In this document: positions 1 to 7,575 of the stretch, in pieces
How the letters are laid out: every line of letters begins with the position of its first letter
How positions within the stretch are numbered: position 1 is the first letter of the stretch
DNA from: Ruminococcus sp.
GTDB taxonomy: Bacteria; Bacillota; Clostridia; Oscillospirales; Acutalibacteraceae
Direction: 5' to 3'
DNA length: 19,158 nucleotides
Assembly: GCA_003521625.1 (NCBI GenBank)
Contig: DPHV01000024.1
Location: forward strand, 450,855-470,012
The notes under the pieces: model-generated
Told to the model about the DNA's origin: nothing
What the model saw: the letters and a program-made list of their open reading frames with translations, nothing else
Database searches by the model: none
Program-made: the position numbers and the translations under genes

Positions 1-30
1 ACACCGCTAAATTATCGTTTATCTGACTAA

Positions 31-63
31 AAATTCCCCGAAACAGGTGTATCTGCTTCGGGG
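31..63 (-). terminator. Intrinsic terminator of the cysteine-rich protein gene
   Basis: Arms CCCCGAA (36-42) and TTCGGGG (57-63) pair perfectly, and CAG/CTG inside them can extend the stem. On the minus strand the stem is followed by AATTTTTAG, a short U tract. It lies 25 bases after the stop codon of the minus-strand gene ending at 88, where a terminator is expected. Confidence 0.78.
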
Positions 64-87
64 AGTGATGACGGAAATATAAAATTA

Positions 88-936
88 CTATTCTTCACAT
101 CCGCATTCAAACGGCTTGTCGTGCTTTTCGCACTCTTCCGATTTGCGAGGGAAGAATGAATCGGTTGGAAATTCGATTTTGCTGAATACCTCGCACGGGT
201 CGTCGGTTTTTGCGCAGCATTCCTTGCGTGGAACGCAGAAATCGTATGACGGAATCATAATCTGAACTTTACGCTGAAGTCTTGTGATCGTGAATATTCC
301 GATGGTGACAGAAATCTGTTTCTGTTTGCAGGGTACAAGCTCGCCGCAGAAGTAGTCGCATACGCATTGGGGAATCGGTTTGCACGGCATAGAAGAACAC
401 GGCTTACAGTTTACAAGCTTTGCCGACAAAGCCATTGGATTTGAAATCTGAACGGTTGCTTTCGGAACGGAATTCGTATATGAACAGCAATCACAATCAT
501 TTTTATCACACTTTACAGGCTTGTCGCTTGAGAACGACTTTACGCTTCCGTCGCTGCCGTAGAGGACAACTCTTTTTCCGTAAACGGCGAGTCCGTTGAC
601 CGTAGTCGGCAATGCGCCGTTGCTTGAATAAACATCGCAGCTCACAGAAAAATAGAACGTCATATCTACCGAGTAGAATCCCCTGTGAAATGCAACCGGC
701 TCAACTTCAACGGTTGATGTAATTACATTTGCTCTGTTTATGCGCACCGAACAGGCGTTCTCAACAAGCGCCTGATTCGCTTCTGTGAACATAAGCGGCA
801 AATCGCTTAAACAATCCTTTGCTCCGCAGCTGTCATAGATACGGTCTGCATCTATGCATATTGCGTCACAGCCCGAGTCAGGAGTTCTGTCGTCGTTTAA
901 TGGCATCTGCTCTGAACCGTAGGATACATCCGGCAT
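88..936 (-). CDS. Cysteine-rich conserved hypothetical protein (282 aa)
   Basis: The function is not recognised. The protein has about 24 cysteines in 282 residues, many paired or clustered (CDCC, CVCDYFC, ECC and a C-terminal CGC), and no evident signal peptide or membrane segment. Between the clusters are beta-type stretches such as VVLYGSDGSVK and VTIGIFTI. I have an impression that similar proteins occur widely in Ruminococcaceae-type Clostridia, but no role is established; metal binding or a disulfide-linked spore or envelope layer are guesses. The frame opens at a GTG at 951, but that codon lies inside the ribosome site (GGAGG, 945-949). The ATG at 936, eight bases after GGAGG, is the better start and gives MPDVSYGS. 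The gene follows the serine hydrolase after about 100 bases and has its own terminator, so it may be a separate unit. Confidence 0.8.
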   Translation of the reverse strand: MPDVSYGSEQMPLNDDRTPDSGCDAICIDADRIYDSCGAKDCLSDLPLMFTEANQALVENACSVRINRANVITSTVEVEPVAFHRGFYSVDMTFYFSVSCDVYSSNGALPTTVNGLAVYGKRVVLYGSDGSVKSFSSDKPVKCDKNDCDCCSYTNSVPKATVQISNPMALSAKLVNCKPCSSMPCKPIPQCVCDYFCGELVPCKQKQISVTIGIFTITRLQRKVQIMIPSYDFCVPRKECCAKTDDPCEVFSKIEFPTDSFFPRKSEECEKHDKPFECGCEE

Positions 937-956
937 AAAAATAACCTCCACAAATT

Positions 957-994
957 AGTATTAACAGGCTGTATAACGGCACTGTAACAATACT
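957..994. repeat. Imperfect inverted repeat upstream of the cysteine-rich gene
   Basis: AGTATT (957-962) and ACAG (964-967) are matched by CTGT (82-85 of the 900s, i.e. 982-985) and AATACT (989-994). The structure sits in the roughly 100-base gap upstream of the cysteine-rich gene, 20 bases before its ribosome site. It could be an operator, a leader hairpin or chance; no convincing SigA promoter was seen in this gap. Confidence 0.3.
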
Positions 995-1037
995 ATTTTA
1001 TGGAGGTATCTGCTTTTTGTGATTAAAAGGCGTAAAA

Positions 1038-2243
1038 TCAGTTCAGATATTTTTTGAGAGAATTTTTAAAAAGTCTGTAAATATATGCCGAATCGGAATA
1101 TGCGTAATTTGAAAGCGATACAAAAATTTCCGACTTATCCTTTGTAAAAGACAGCATTGAATTGTAATCCTCTGTTCTTCCGGTGTGGCTTAGCTTATTT
1201 CCGTAAACGTAAAAGCCCATTGCGTAGTTTTCCTTGTACGGAGTGAACATCTGCTCAAGCGAATCTTCACTTAACACTTCTCCGTCAAGCAAGCCGTCAA
1301 CCCATTTAAGCAAATCGGAAATATTGGAAATAAGTCCCATTGACGAGTACCCTACTCCGCTGTAAAGCAGAGAATCGTTTGAATTTGTACCCTGATAGCT
1401 TACGGCTGTTTTCTCGTTCGGCTCAAAGGACGAGGAATTCATACCGAGCGGCTTGAAGATATTATCTTCAAGGTATTTTTCGTAGCTTTCGCCGCTTGCT
1501 TTTTCAATTATTTCACCGAGCAGATAATAGTTACTGTCGGAATACATAAACTCACTGTCGGGTTCAAAAGATAAATCCTGCTTGAAAATCCAGTTGAGTA
1601 TAGCATTTTTATTTTCTTTTTCAGAATTATCTTTTGATATTTCTGCCTCAATTTCGGGATTGAGAACAATAACACCGTCGGTTTCGTTGTCACGCTTAAC
1701 GTAATTTTTAATTCCCGAGGTCATAGTAAGAAGATTTCTTACGGTAATTTTGTCACCGCTTTTGCAGGACGGAAAGAATTTATCAATCGTATCGGAAAGG
1801 CTCAGCTTATTGTCCTCGCAGAGCTTTATCACAGCGGCGGCAGTAAACTGCTTTGTGACAGAGCCTGCGTAGTAGCAGGTATCAATTGAATTCGTCATAT
1901 GCTTGTCGGCGTTTGCGTCTCCGTTTGCATTGAGGTATTCAAAATCGTTGCCTATTTTAAGATACGTTGTGCCTTTATATTTTTTGTCGGAAATTATTTT
2001 GTCAAGCCTTGCGGTTATATCATTGGAGTCCTGCTTAATCAAAAGGTAGTTATATGATTCCGGTTTTGTAGGAACAACGTCGTCTGTTGCCTTGGATGCA
2101 GTTGACTCTGTTGTCTGCTCATCAGAAGTTGAAGCCACAGTAGTTTCAACTTCTGACGGTTTCGAAACAGAGCAGGAAACCGAAAAAATTGCAAAAAATG
2201 CAGAAAATAAAGAACAAAGTATTGTTTTACAAACTTTTACCAA
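1038..2243 (-). CDS. Secreted serine hydrolase, beta-lactamase class C fold (lipoprotein-like)
   Basis: The protein belongs to the serine beta-lactamase/penicillin-binding-protein-like family (class C, 'beta-lactamase-related'), whose members include D-amino-acid peptidases and esterases. Counting from the GTG at 2252, the nucleophile motif is S131-V-T-K134, the second motif is Y237-S-D239 and the third is H356-T-G358. The N-terminus has a hydrophobic segment ending at Cys27, a poor but possible lipobox, then a Thr/Ser/Glu-rich linker (about 33-65), typical of surface-tethered enzymes. The GTG lies inside the ribosome site AGAGGG, which overlaps the pcrA stop codon. The TTG at 2243 is better spaced and gives 401 residues. 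Translation is probably coupled to pcrA. The second motif is usually YSN or YAN, so Asp in place of Asn is notable. The substrate cannot be told from sequence. Confidence 0.85.
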   Translation of the reverse strand: MVKVCKTILCSLFSAFFAIFSVSCSVSKPSEVETTVASTSDEQTTESTASKATDDVVPTKPESYNYLLIKQDSNDITARLDKIISDKKYKGTTYLKIGNDFEYLNANGDANADKHMTNSIDTCYYAGSVTKQFTAAAVIKLCEDNKLSLSDTIDKFFPSCKSGDKITVRNLLTMTSGIKNYVKRDNETDGVIVLNPEIEAEISKDNSEKENKNAILNWIFKQDLSFEPDSEFMYSDSNYYLLGEIIEKASGESYEKYLEDNIFKPLGMNSSSFEPNEKTAVSYQGTNSNDSLLYSGVGYSSMGLISNISDLLKWVDGLLDGEVLSEDSLEQMFTPYKENYAMGFYVYGNKLSHTGRTEDYNSMLSFTKDKSEIFVSLSNYAYSDSAYIYRLFKNSLKKYLN

Positions 2244-2255
2244 AACAATCACCCT

Positions 2256-4499
2256 CTATATTTTTTCCATTTTACTGAAATTAGCCATTAGTTTTTTCGT
2301 TCCGGCTTTATCAAAAGAAATTTCAAGCATTGTATCATTGCCCATTTTTTCTGTGCTGACAATCATACCCTTGCCGAACACCTTATGAAGTACGCAGTCG
2401 CCTATGTTATAGACAGTTCCGCTTTTTATCGCAGGCTGTTTATATCCTGAAAAGCTTCCTGCCGAACACGAAGTGTTGTTGGCAGAGCCGATTGAAATTC
2501 TGTCGCCTGATGAAGAAGAAAATGACGAGCCTGTTCTTGCAAAGGATTTGTTTTCTCCTGTAAAATCAATAAGATTATCGGGAATTTCATTTACAAAGCG
2601 TGAAACCTTGTTGTAGGTTGTAGAGCCGAACAACATTCTTGAACGCGTCTTTGTAAGATAGAGCTTTTCCTTTGCTCGTGTGATTCCCACATACGCAAGT
2701 CTGCGTTCCTCGTTAAGCTCATCGGGATTCATAAGTGATGAATGCGAGGGGAAAATACCGTCCTCCATCCCGGCTATGAATACTACAGGAAATTCAAGTC
2801 CCTTTGCGCTGTGCAAGGTCATCATAACGCTTGTGTCGGCGTCAGCGTCGTAGTTGTCAATATCGGTCTGGAGTGAAATTTCCTCAAGAAACGCCGAAAG
2901 CGACGCTTCGTCATCGTAATCCTCCTCAAACTTGATTATATTTGAGGACAATTCTTCGATGTTCTCAATCCTGACTTCGGGATTGTCTTTTTCCGTTTTA
3001 AGGTAATTTTCGTAATTAGTATGCTCAATTACGAGATTATATAATTCTGCAAGAGAATAATCACCGCTTTGCTCGGCTTCAATCAAGCCGTCAATTAGAT
3101 TGACAAAGGCTTTCAGTTTTGATGCGGCACGTGAAAGCTGTGGATAGCTGTCAGCATCCTTGATTACAGTGTAAATGCTCTCGCCCAATCCCGATGCGAT
3201 TTCGGCGGCGTGTGAAACGGTTGTTGCGCCGATTGAACGCTTCGGCACATTTATTATACGGCTTAATCTTACGTCGTCGTGCGGATTGTTGATAACCTGA
3301 AGATAAGCGACCATATCACGGATTTCTTCACGGTCGTAGAAACGGTGACCGCCGATTACTCTGTGCGGTATTCCGCTGCGTGAAAGAGCCTGCTCAACGG
3401 CGTTTGACTGTGCGTTCATTCTGTAAAGCACTGCGTAATCGGAAAACTTCCTGCCGTTTGCAACGCCGTCAAGAATAGTCTTTGCAATAAAAGATGCCTC
3501 GTCACGTTCGGTTTCAGAGGTGTGCACCTCAATTTTATCACCCTCGCCGTTTTCAGTCCAAAGGGTTTTGCCCTTTCTCATCGTGTTATTGGAAATAACC
3601 TCGTTTGCGGCGTTGAGAATATTCTGCGTACTGCGGTAGTTCTGTTCAAGACGGATAATCTGTGCGCCCTTGAAGGTATTTTCAAAGGAAAGGATATTTT
3701 CAATCGTAGCTCCTCTGAATTTATAGATACTCTGGTCATCGTCGCCGACAACGCAGATATTGCCGTATTTTTCGGCGAGCATACTGACAAACTTGTACTG
3801 CACCTTGTTGGTGTCCTGATACTCGTCAACCATTATGTACTTAAACTGATTCTGATAATATTCAAGCACCTCGGGGCACTTTTCAAAAAGCAGTACGGTA
3901 TTACAGAGCATATCGTCAAAATCCATTGCGTCTGATGTTTTGAGCTTTGACTGGTAAAGCTCATAAGCCTTTGCAATTGAAGCCTTTCGGCTGTCAAAGT
4001 TTGCCTCTTTGAGCATTTCCTCAGGAGTCTGCATTTTGTCTTTAGCCTTTGAAATTTCAGAAAGAATTGTCTTTGCCGGCAGGATTTTTTCGTCAATATG
4101 GAGCTGTTTCAGAATATCCTTGATAAGCTTTTTCTGGTCGTCCGTTCCGTAAACGGTAAAGTGGCTTGTATAGCCGATTCTGTCCCCGTAGCGGCGCAGA
4201 ATTCTTGCACAGGTTGAGTGGAAAGTAGCCGCCCATATGTCAGCTCCGCCCTCGGGAACTGCGTTGCAGATTCTCTCCTTAAGTTCACCTGCCGCCTTGT
4301 TGGTAAAGGTGATTGCAAGTATCTGCCACGGCTTACAGAGCTGCGACTGGAGAATGTAGGCTATTCTGTTTACAAGAACGGTTGTCTTGCCCGAGCCTGC
4401 ACCTGCAAGAATGAGCAGAGGTCCTTCGGTTGCAAAAACAGCCTTGCGCTGCATAGTGTTCATATGTTCAAAATTTTTCTGAATTTCGCTTTGAGTCAT
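2256..4499 (-). CDS. pcrA: ATP-dependent DNA helicase PcrA/UvrD (747 aa)
   Basis: This is a superfamily 1A 3'-5' helicase that unwinds DNA in repair and replication restart and removes protein-DNA roadblocks. All motifs are in order: Q-motif region N14-TMQRKA, Walker A GAGSGKTT (33-40), DEYQDT (225-230), GDDDQSIYKFRGA (252-264), QNYRS (286-290), LHSAKGLEF (562-570) and RRLAYVGITRAKE (599-611). After a Ser/Gly-rich linker (about 655-695) the C-terminus has the IGDCVLHKVFGKGMIV region, the Tudor-like domain that contacts RNA polymerase in PcrA. Length and this tail favour PcrA over Rep or AddA. The ATG follows GGCAGG. Upstream is the terminator of the lipoprotein gene, so it probably has its own promoter, though none is obvious. 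The serine hydrolase follows immediately. Confidence 0.97.
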   Translation of the reverse strand: MTQSEIQKNFEHMNTMQRKAVFATEGPLLILAGAGSGKTTVLVNRIAYILQSQLCKPWQILAITFTNKAAGELKERICNAVPEGGADIWAATFHSTCARILRRYGDRIGYTSHFTVYGTDDQKKLIKDILKQLHIDEKILPAKTILSEISKAKDKMQTPEEMLKEANFDSRKASIAKAYELYQSKLKTSDAMDFDDMLCNTVLLFEKCPEVLEYYQNQFKYIMVDEYQDTNKVQYKFVSMLAEKYGNICVVGDDDQSIYKFRGATIENILSFENTFKGAQIIRLEQNYRSTQNILNAANEVISNNTMRKGKTLWTENGEGDKIEVHTSETERDEASFIAKTILDGVANGRKFSDYAVLYRMNAQSNAVEQALSRSGIPHRVIGGHRFYDREEIRDMVAYLQVINNPHDDVRLSRIINVPKRSIGATTVSHAAEIASGLGESIYTVIKDADSYPQLSRAASKLKAFVNLIDGLIEAEQSGDYSLAELYNLVIEHTNYENYLKTEKDNPEVRIENIEELSSNIIKFEEDYDDEASLSAFLEEISLQTDIDNYDADADTSVMMTLHSAKGLEFPVVFIAGMEDGIFPSHSSLMNPDELNEERRLAYVGITRAKEKLYLTKTRSRMLFGSTTYNKVSRFVNEIPDNLIDFTGENKSFARTGSSFSSSSGDRISIGSANNTSCSAGSFSGYKQPAIKSGTVYNIGDCVLHKVFGKGMIVSTEKMGNDTMLEISFDKAGTKKLMANFSKMEKI

Positions 4500-4523
4500 A
4501 ATTTTCCTGCCTTAAAGATAATA

Positions 4524-4558
4524 TACAAACAAAACGGGCGAACAGTCAGTGTCCGCCC
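4524..4558 (-). terminator. Intrinsic terminator after the small lipoprotein gene
   Basis: GGGCG (4536-4540) pairs with CGCCC (4554-4558), and inner bases ACA/TGT lengthen the stem. On the minus strand it runs into GTTTTGTTTGT. A second small hairpin, ATTCGG/CCGAAT with a four-base loop (4565-4580), lies just before it, over the lipoprotein stop codon. Confidence 0.7.
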
Positions 4559-4579
4559 ATAAGTATTCGGGAAACCGAA

Positions 4580-5038
4580 TTATTTAACATAGCTGTAGAA
4601 AACGTTGAGCATATCTGCGCCCTTGTCGGCAACAATCATACTTACAAAATTGCCGTCTTTTGTTACCTTGCAAGCCTTGACCATATCAAGCTGTTCGGGT
4701 GTGTATGATGAATACTGGCTGTAGATTGCATTGTAGCGAGTTGTGAGTGCTGACTCAACTCTTGTTGCCGCATCAGCGTCAACTGCTTCAATCAGTACAA
4801 TCTCTACGGGAGCATTATTGTTGGGGTCAATTTCAGCGGCGAACTGCTTTACATCGGCTGTGTCAATGCTGTAGTATGTGTTAAGCTCATCTGCACTTTC
4901 AAGCTTTTGAAGTGAAAGACTGAAATCAGAATTGATTTTATCCATTACTTCGTTTAATTTTACTTCTTTTGCTCCGCAACCAGCGAAAATTGCAAGACAA
5001 AGAACAAATGCCGATACGATTGAAATAACCTTTTTCAT
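4580..5038 (-). CDS. Small DUF4358-like lipoprotein (152 aa)
   Basis: This is a short exported protein with a signal peptide: MKK, a hydrophobic core, then a lipobox ending at Cys21 (IFAGC). The mature part of about 130 residues resembles the DUF4358 lipoproteins common in Clostridia, with a conserved-looking C-terminal stretch around ACKVTKDGNFVSMIV. Its function is unknown; it is expected to be anchored on the outer face of the membrane. The start is supported by GGAGG seven bases upstream of the ATG. It follows tRNA-Pro on the same strand and is separated from it by a hairpin. A terminator isolates it from pcrA downstream. The family assignment is from memory of the pattern, so moderate confidence. 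Confidence 0.82.
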   Translation of the reverse strand: MKKVISIVSAFVLCLAIFAGCGAKEVKLNEVMDKINSDFSLSLQKLESADELNTYYSIDTADVKQFAAEIDPNNNAPVEIVLIEAVDADAATRVESALTTRYNAIYSQYSSYTPEQLDMVKACKVTKDGNFVSMIVADKGADMLNVFYSYVK

Positions 5039-5054
5039 TATAATCCTCCAAATA

Positions 5055-5092
5055 ATAGAATTTAACGCCGAACCAAGTCAGCTCGGCGTTAA
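5055..5092 (-). terminator. Hairpin after tRNA-Pro, probable weak terminator
   Basis: A 10-bp perfect inverted repeat, TTAACGCCGA (5062-5071) and TCGGCGTTAA (5083-5092), with an 11-base loop. On the minus strand it starts five bases after the CCA end of tRNA-Pro. The downstream tract AAATTCTATTATTT is only moderately U-rich, so termination may be partial and allow read-through into the lipoprotein gene. Confidence 0.55.
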
Positions 5093-5096
5093 GTTG

Positions 5097-5173
5097 TGGT
5101 CGAGGTGACAAGATTCGAACTTGCGACCCCATCGTCCCGAACGATGTGCGCTACCAAACTGCGCTACACCTCG
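5097..5173 (-). tRNA. tRNA-Pro (anticodon CGG)
   Basis: The 77-base gene folds as a cloverleaf. The acceptor stem is CGAGGTG/CACCTCG with discriminator A and an encoded CCA. The D arm contains AGTTTGGTAGC. The anticodon stem CATCG/CGATG encloses loop TTCGGGA, so the anticodon is CGG and the codon read is CCG. The T arm carries GTTCGAATC. It lies 34 bases downstream of tRNA-Gln and separate hairpins follow each tRNA. Confidence 0.96.
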
Positions 5174-5204
5174 AATTTAAAACAGCCCCGAATAATTCGG
5201 GGCT
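5174..5204 (-). terminator. Hairpin between tRNA-Gln and tRNA-Pro
   Basis: AGCCCCGA (5184-5191) pairs with TCGGGGCT (5197-5204) around an AT-rich loop, followed on the minus strand by GTTTTAAATT. This looks like an intrinsic terminator or processing hairpin for tRNA-Gln. No separate promoter is visible for tRNA-Pro, so some read-through, or cleavage at this stem, would be needed to express it. Confidence 0.6.
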
Positions 5205-5207
5205 ATG

Positions 5208-5281
5208 TGGCTGTGGAATAGGGATTCGAACCCCAACAAACAGAGTCAGAGTCTGTCGTGCTACCGTTACACTATTCCACA
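5208..5281 (-). tRNA. tRNA-Gln (anticodon CTG)
   Basis: The 74-base gene has acceptor stem TGTGGAA/TTCCACA, discriminator G and an encoded CCA. The anticodon stem ACAGA/TCTGT closes loop CTCTGAC, giving anticodon CTG for CAG codons. The T arm contains GGTTCGAATCC. The architecture matches Firmicute tRNA-Gln, with a U1-A72 pair. A perfect consensus promoter lies just upstream. Confidence 0.95.
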
Positions 5282-5315
5282 AGATGTAATTGCTACCGAA
5301 CGTGCAACGATAGTT

Positions 5316-5344
5316 ATTATAGGACATAAAAGTTAAAATGTCAA
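5316..5344 (-). promoter_or_regulatory. Perfect SigA consensus promoter for the tRNA genes
   Basis: On the minus strand TTGACA (5344-5339) and TATAAT (5321-5316) are separated by exactly 17 bases. Transcription should start near 5309, leaving a leader of about 27 bases before tRNA-Gln. Perfect consensus promoters are typical of stable-RNA genes. Confidence 0.9.
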
Positions 5345-5364
5345 GGGATTTTTCAAAATTTTTT

Positions 5365-6351
5365 CTATTTTTTTCTTACCCTTATATCACTTCCAAGGAA
5401 ATCCAGCTTTTGAGCATTTCCGATTACTCTTGAAACAAACCTTTCAGTATAGATTTTTTCAAGCTCTCGCAAGGAAAGATTCGTGTTGATAATAACAGGC
5501 TTGTTTGCAAGCATACGTGAGTTGAAAATGTTATACATCTGCGAAACAGAAAGCTGACCGTGAAATTCCGTTCCCAAATCATCTATTATCAGCAGGTCGC
5601 ACTCAATGAGCATATCTATTGCAGAGTTGTCGTCATCTCTTGAGAAAAACTGCTTTTCAAGCTTTTGCATAAGTGAAGGTGCCGAAACGTAAATTACGCC
5701 GTAACCTTTCTTGATAACCTCGTTGGCTATTGCAAGTGAAAGGTGGGTTTTGCCGAGTCCCGTTGCGCCCTTCATAAGAATACTCTCGGAATTTTTCGTG
5801 AAATTATCGGCGTAGTTTTGGCAGTAACGCAGAATTTTGCTCATATGATTGCAGGGTGAAATTCCGGTTTTTGAATCAACTTCCTTGTCATAATAATCAA
5901 GGCTGAAGCTTTCAAAGGTTGAAAGCGACAGCGGCGCTGTGCGATTTAATTCCTCACAGGCACAGGAAACGAGCGCCTGCTTTAAGCAATTACAGACAAG
6001 CGTTCTGCCGTTTTCTTCGTAATATCCCGTATCGCTGCACCTTTTGCAACTATAGGAAGGCTCAAAAACATTTTTATCATAGCCATTGGAAGTGAGAATT
6101 TCGGCAAGCTCCGACTGCATTGCAAGGTTGCGGTCACGAAGATTTTTCATTTCTTCTGTAACATTTCCTCCGCTGATTACTGCACGTGCCGCCTGAATTC
6201 CGCAGTGTGAAATTTCCTTTTCAAGTTCCTTTGTTCTCGGTAATTTTTTATATATTTCGGCTCTGCGTCTGTCGGCTTCCTTTTCAGCGTTCAGCCGCCT
6301 TTCAAACAATCTGTCAGCCGCCGCTTTGTAAACACTGCTGCTGTATCCCAT
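5365..6351 (-). CDS. DnaC/DnaI-like helicase loader, AAA+ ATPase (328 aa)
   Basis: The protein is probably the ATPase that loads the replicative helicase DnaB. The N-terminal 90 residues are helical and charged. They are followed by a cysteine cluster C102-x2-C105...C120-x-C122 that probably binds zinc, then an AAA+ domain: Walker A GATGLGKT (195-202), Walker B LLIIDDLG (253-260), sensor Asn in INTNLS (about 289) and an arginine-finger region RFVSR (304-308). It resembles DnaC/DnaI and IstB, but the absence of a transposase and the adjacent dnaD-like gene favour a chromosomal loader. The frame can be read from a GTG at 6360 inside the ribosome site AGAGGTG; the ATG at 6351, seven bases further, is preferred. 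The upstream gene ends 15 bases before, so the two form an operon. No terminator was seen before the tRNA promoter. Confidence 0.92.
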   Translation of the reverse strand: MGYSSSVYKAAADRLFERRLNAEKEADRRRAEIYKKLPRTKELEKEISHCGIQAARAVISGGNVTEEMKNLRDRNLAMQSELAEILTSNGYDKNVFEPSYSCKRCSDTGYYEENGRTLVCNCLKQALVSCACEELNRTAPLSLSTFESFSLDYYDKEVDSKTGISPCNHMSKILRYCQNYADNFTKNSESILMKGATGLGKTHLSLAIANEVIKKGYGVIYVSAPSLMQKLEKQFFSRDDDNSAIDMLIECDLLIIDDLGTEFHGQLSVSQMYNIFNSRMLANKPVIINTNLSLRELEKIYTERFVSRVIGNAQKLDFLGSDIRVRKK

Positions 6352-6366
6352 CTTAATCACCTCTTT

Positions 6367-7440
6367 TTAGAAATCGTCAAGAGTATCAATTTTATCAAGC
6401 TCGTCTATGTTATACGAGGTTTTTCTTGTGCTGTTCTTTTTATCAGGAGAGCTTTCAAATTTTTCAAGCTCTTTTTTATTCCTGATTCCGTTGCTGTTCC
6501 AACGCTTCAGGATTCCGTCAATATAGCTGAACTTCATTGCACCCTTACTGTCAACGCATCTTTCGTAGGCTTCACGCAACATTTCGGGAGAGAACTTCCA
6601 TTCCCCTACCCACTTTTCGCTGTATTCAAGCTGTTTTTTTGTGGGCGAACCGACGTTTTTCAGTCCGAAAGCCGAGGAAACAATCGAAAAATTCTTATTC
6701 ATCTGCTTTACTCTGCGGATTTTATCGTCAGCCGCTTCAAGCGTATCTATTCCCTCATCTGCCCAGCCGATTCCGATTTTTTCAATTGCACGCATATTGC
6801 CCTTGTCAATGCTGATACAATACTGAATCAGCATAATAATAACGTCAAGCGGAAGTCCGCAGGTGTCTTTGAGCATCAAGAGCGTTGAAATGTCGGAATT
6901 TGAAAGCACCTTGCCGAGCGCCGTCTGCGCTTCTCCGACAAGAATTTTCAACTCCTCATCTACTGCAAGCCGCTGTGAGGTGAAAACATAATCGGGCTTT
7001 TGAGGACGAGTTACGGTAAAACGTTGTTTTGCCGACTCAACTTCGCTTGAGATTTCTTCAACAGTTACTTCTTTATTTTCTTTATTAGAATATATTTCTT
7101 CTTTTATTTCCTCAATGGAATTATTGTTTGAAAATTTTTCTGATACAGAATTATAATTTTCCTTTTCTTCTGCACCGGTCTGTACGGGTTTATACTCGTT
7201 TTCACTCTTCTGCAAAATTCCCATACTTACCCAATAATCAAGCGCTTCGGGAATATCAGTCACATTAACGCCTGTTGCGGCTGAAATATCGCTGTCGGTA
7301 ATTTCATTTCCGCTGTTTCGCAGGACATAAAGCAGAACCTTTAGCTTTACGCCGTCGGAGAATTTTAGTCCCTCATCAACAATTTTTGAGGGCACTGCAA
7401 AAACAGAGCTCCACGCTCCGAGATTTATTTTAATTGACAT
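6367..7440 (-). CDS. DnaD-domain replication initiation protein (357 aa)
   Basis: This is a primosome protein of the DnaD/DnaB(Gram-positive) type, which remodels origin DNA and helps helicase loading. Residues 1-85 form a winged-helix-like region (LKVLLYVLRNSGNEITDSDIS). An acidic, Asn/Ser-rich linker covers about 88-145. Two DnaD-like domains follow: one at about 163-232 ending IGIGWADEGI, and one at about 263-320 with the Y-x3-I-x3-W motif (Y306, I310, W314). The longest frame begins at a TTG (7494) that lies within the promoter; the ATG at 7440 follows AAAGGATG and gives MSIKINLG. Placement directly before the DnaC-like gene fits a helicase-loading pair. Confidence 0.92.
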   Translation of the reverse strand: MSIKINLGAWSSVFAVPSKIVDEGLKFSDGVKLKVLLYVLRNSGNEITDSDISAATGVNVTDIPEALDYWVSMGILQKSENEYKPVQTGAEEKENYNSVSEKFSNNNSIEEIKEEIYSNKENKEVTVEEISSEVESAKQRFTVTRPQKPDYVFTSQRLAVDEELKILVGEAQTALGKVLSNSDISTLLMLKDTCGLPLDVIIMLIQYCISIDKGNMRAIEKIGIGWADEGIDTLEAADDKIRRVKQMNKNFSIVSSAFGLKNVGSPTKKQLEYSEKWVGEWKFSPEMLREAYERCVDSKGAMKFSYIDGILKRWNSNGIRNKKELEKFESSPDKKNSTRKTSYNIDELDKIDTLDDF

Positions 7441-7467
7441 CTTATCAACATCCTTTATCTTTCTATT

Positions 7468-7496
7468 AGTATAACATAAGTTTTTTAAATTCAAAA
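7468..7496 (-). promoter_or_regulatory. Probable SigA promoter of the dnaD-dnaC operon (extended -10)
   Basis: On the minus strand an extended -10 TGTTATACT has its TATACT at 7473-7468. A weak -35, TTTTGA, lies at 7496-7491 with a 17-base spacer. It is about 28 bases before the dnaD-like start codon. The extended -10 may compensate for the poor -35. Confidence 0.6.
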
Positions 7497-7575
7497 TAAA
7501 AAAATAGAATTATATAGATTTTTTTAAAAAACTGTGTTAACATAATAACAAATGATTTAGAAAGAGGTCGATAGT

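Noticed and set aside
49..1015. Direct 10-bp repeat GTATCTGCTT on both sides of the cysteine-rich gene (49-58 and 1006-1015)
   Set aside because: A 10-base match is expected by chance in a window of this size and the surrounding bases do not extend it, so it is not evidence for a mobile unit.
5365..6351. IstB-type transposition helper from an insertion sequence
   Set aside because: The AAA+ domain is similar, but there is no IstA transposase or terminal repeat, there is an N-terminal zinc-like cluster, and a DnaD-domain gene is directly upstream. Helicase loader is the simpler call.
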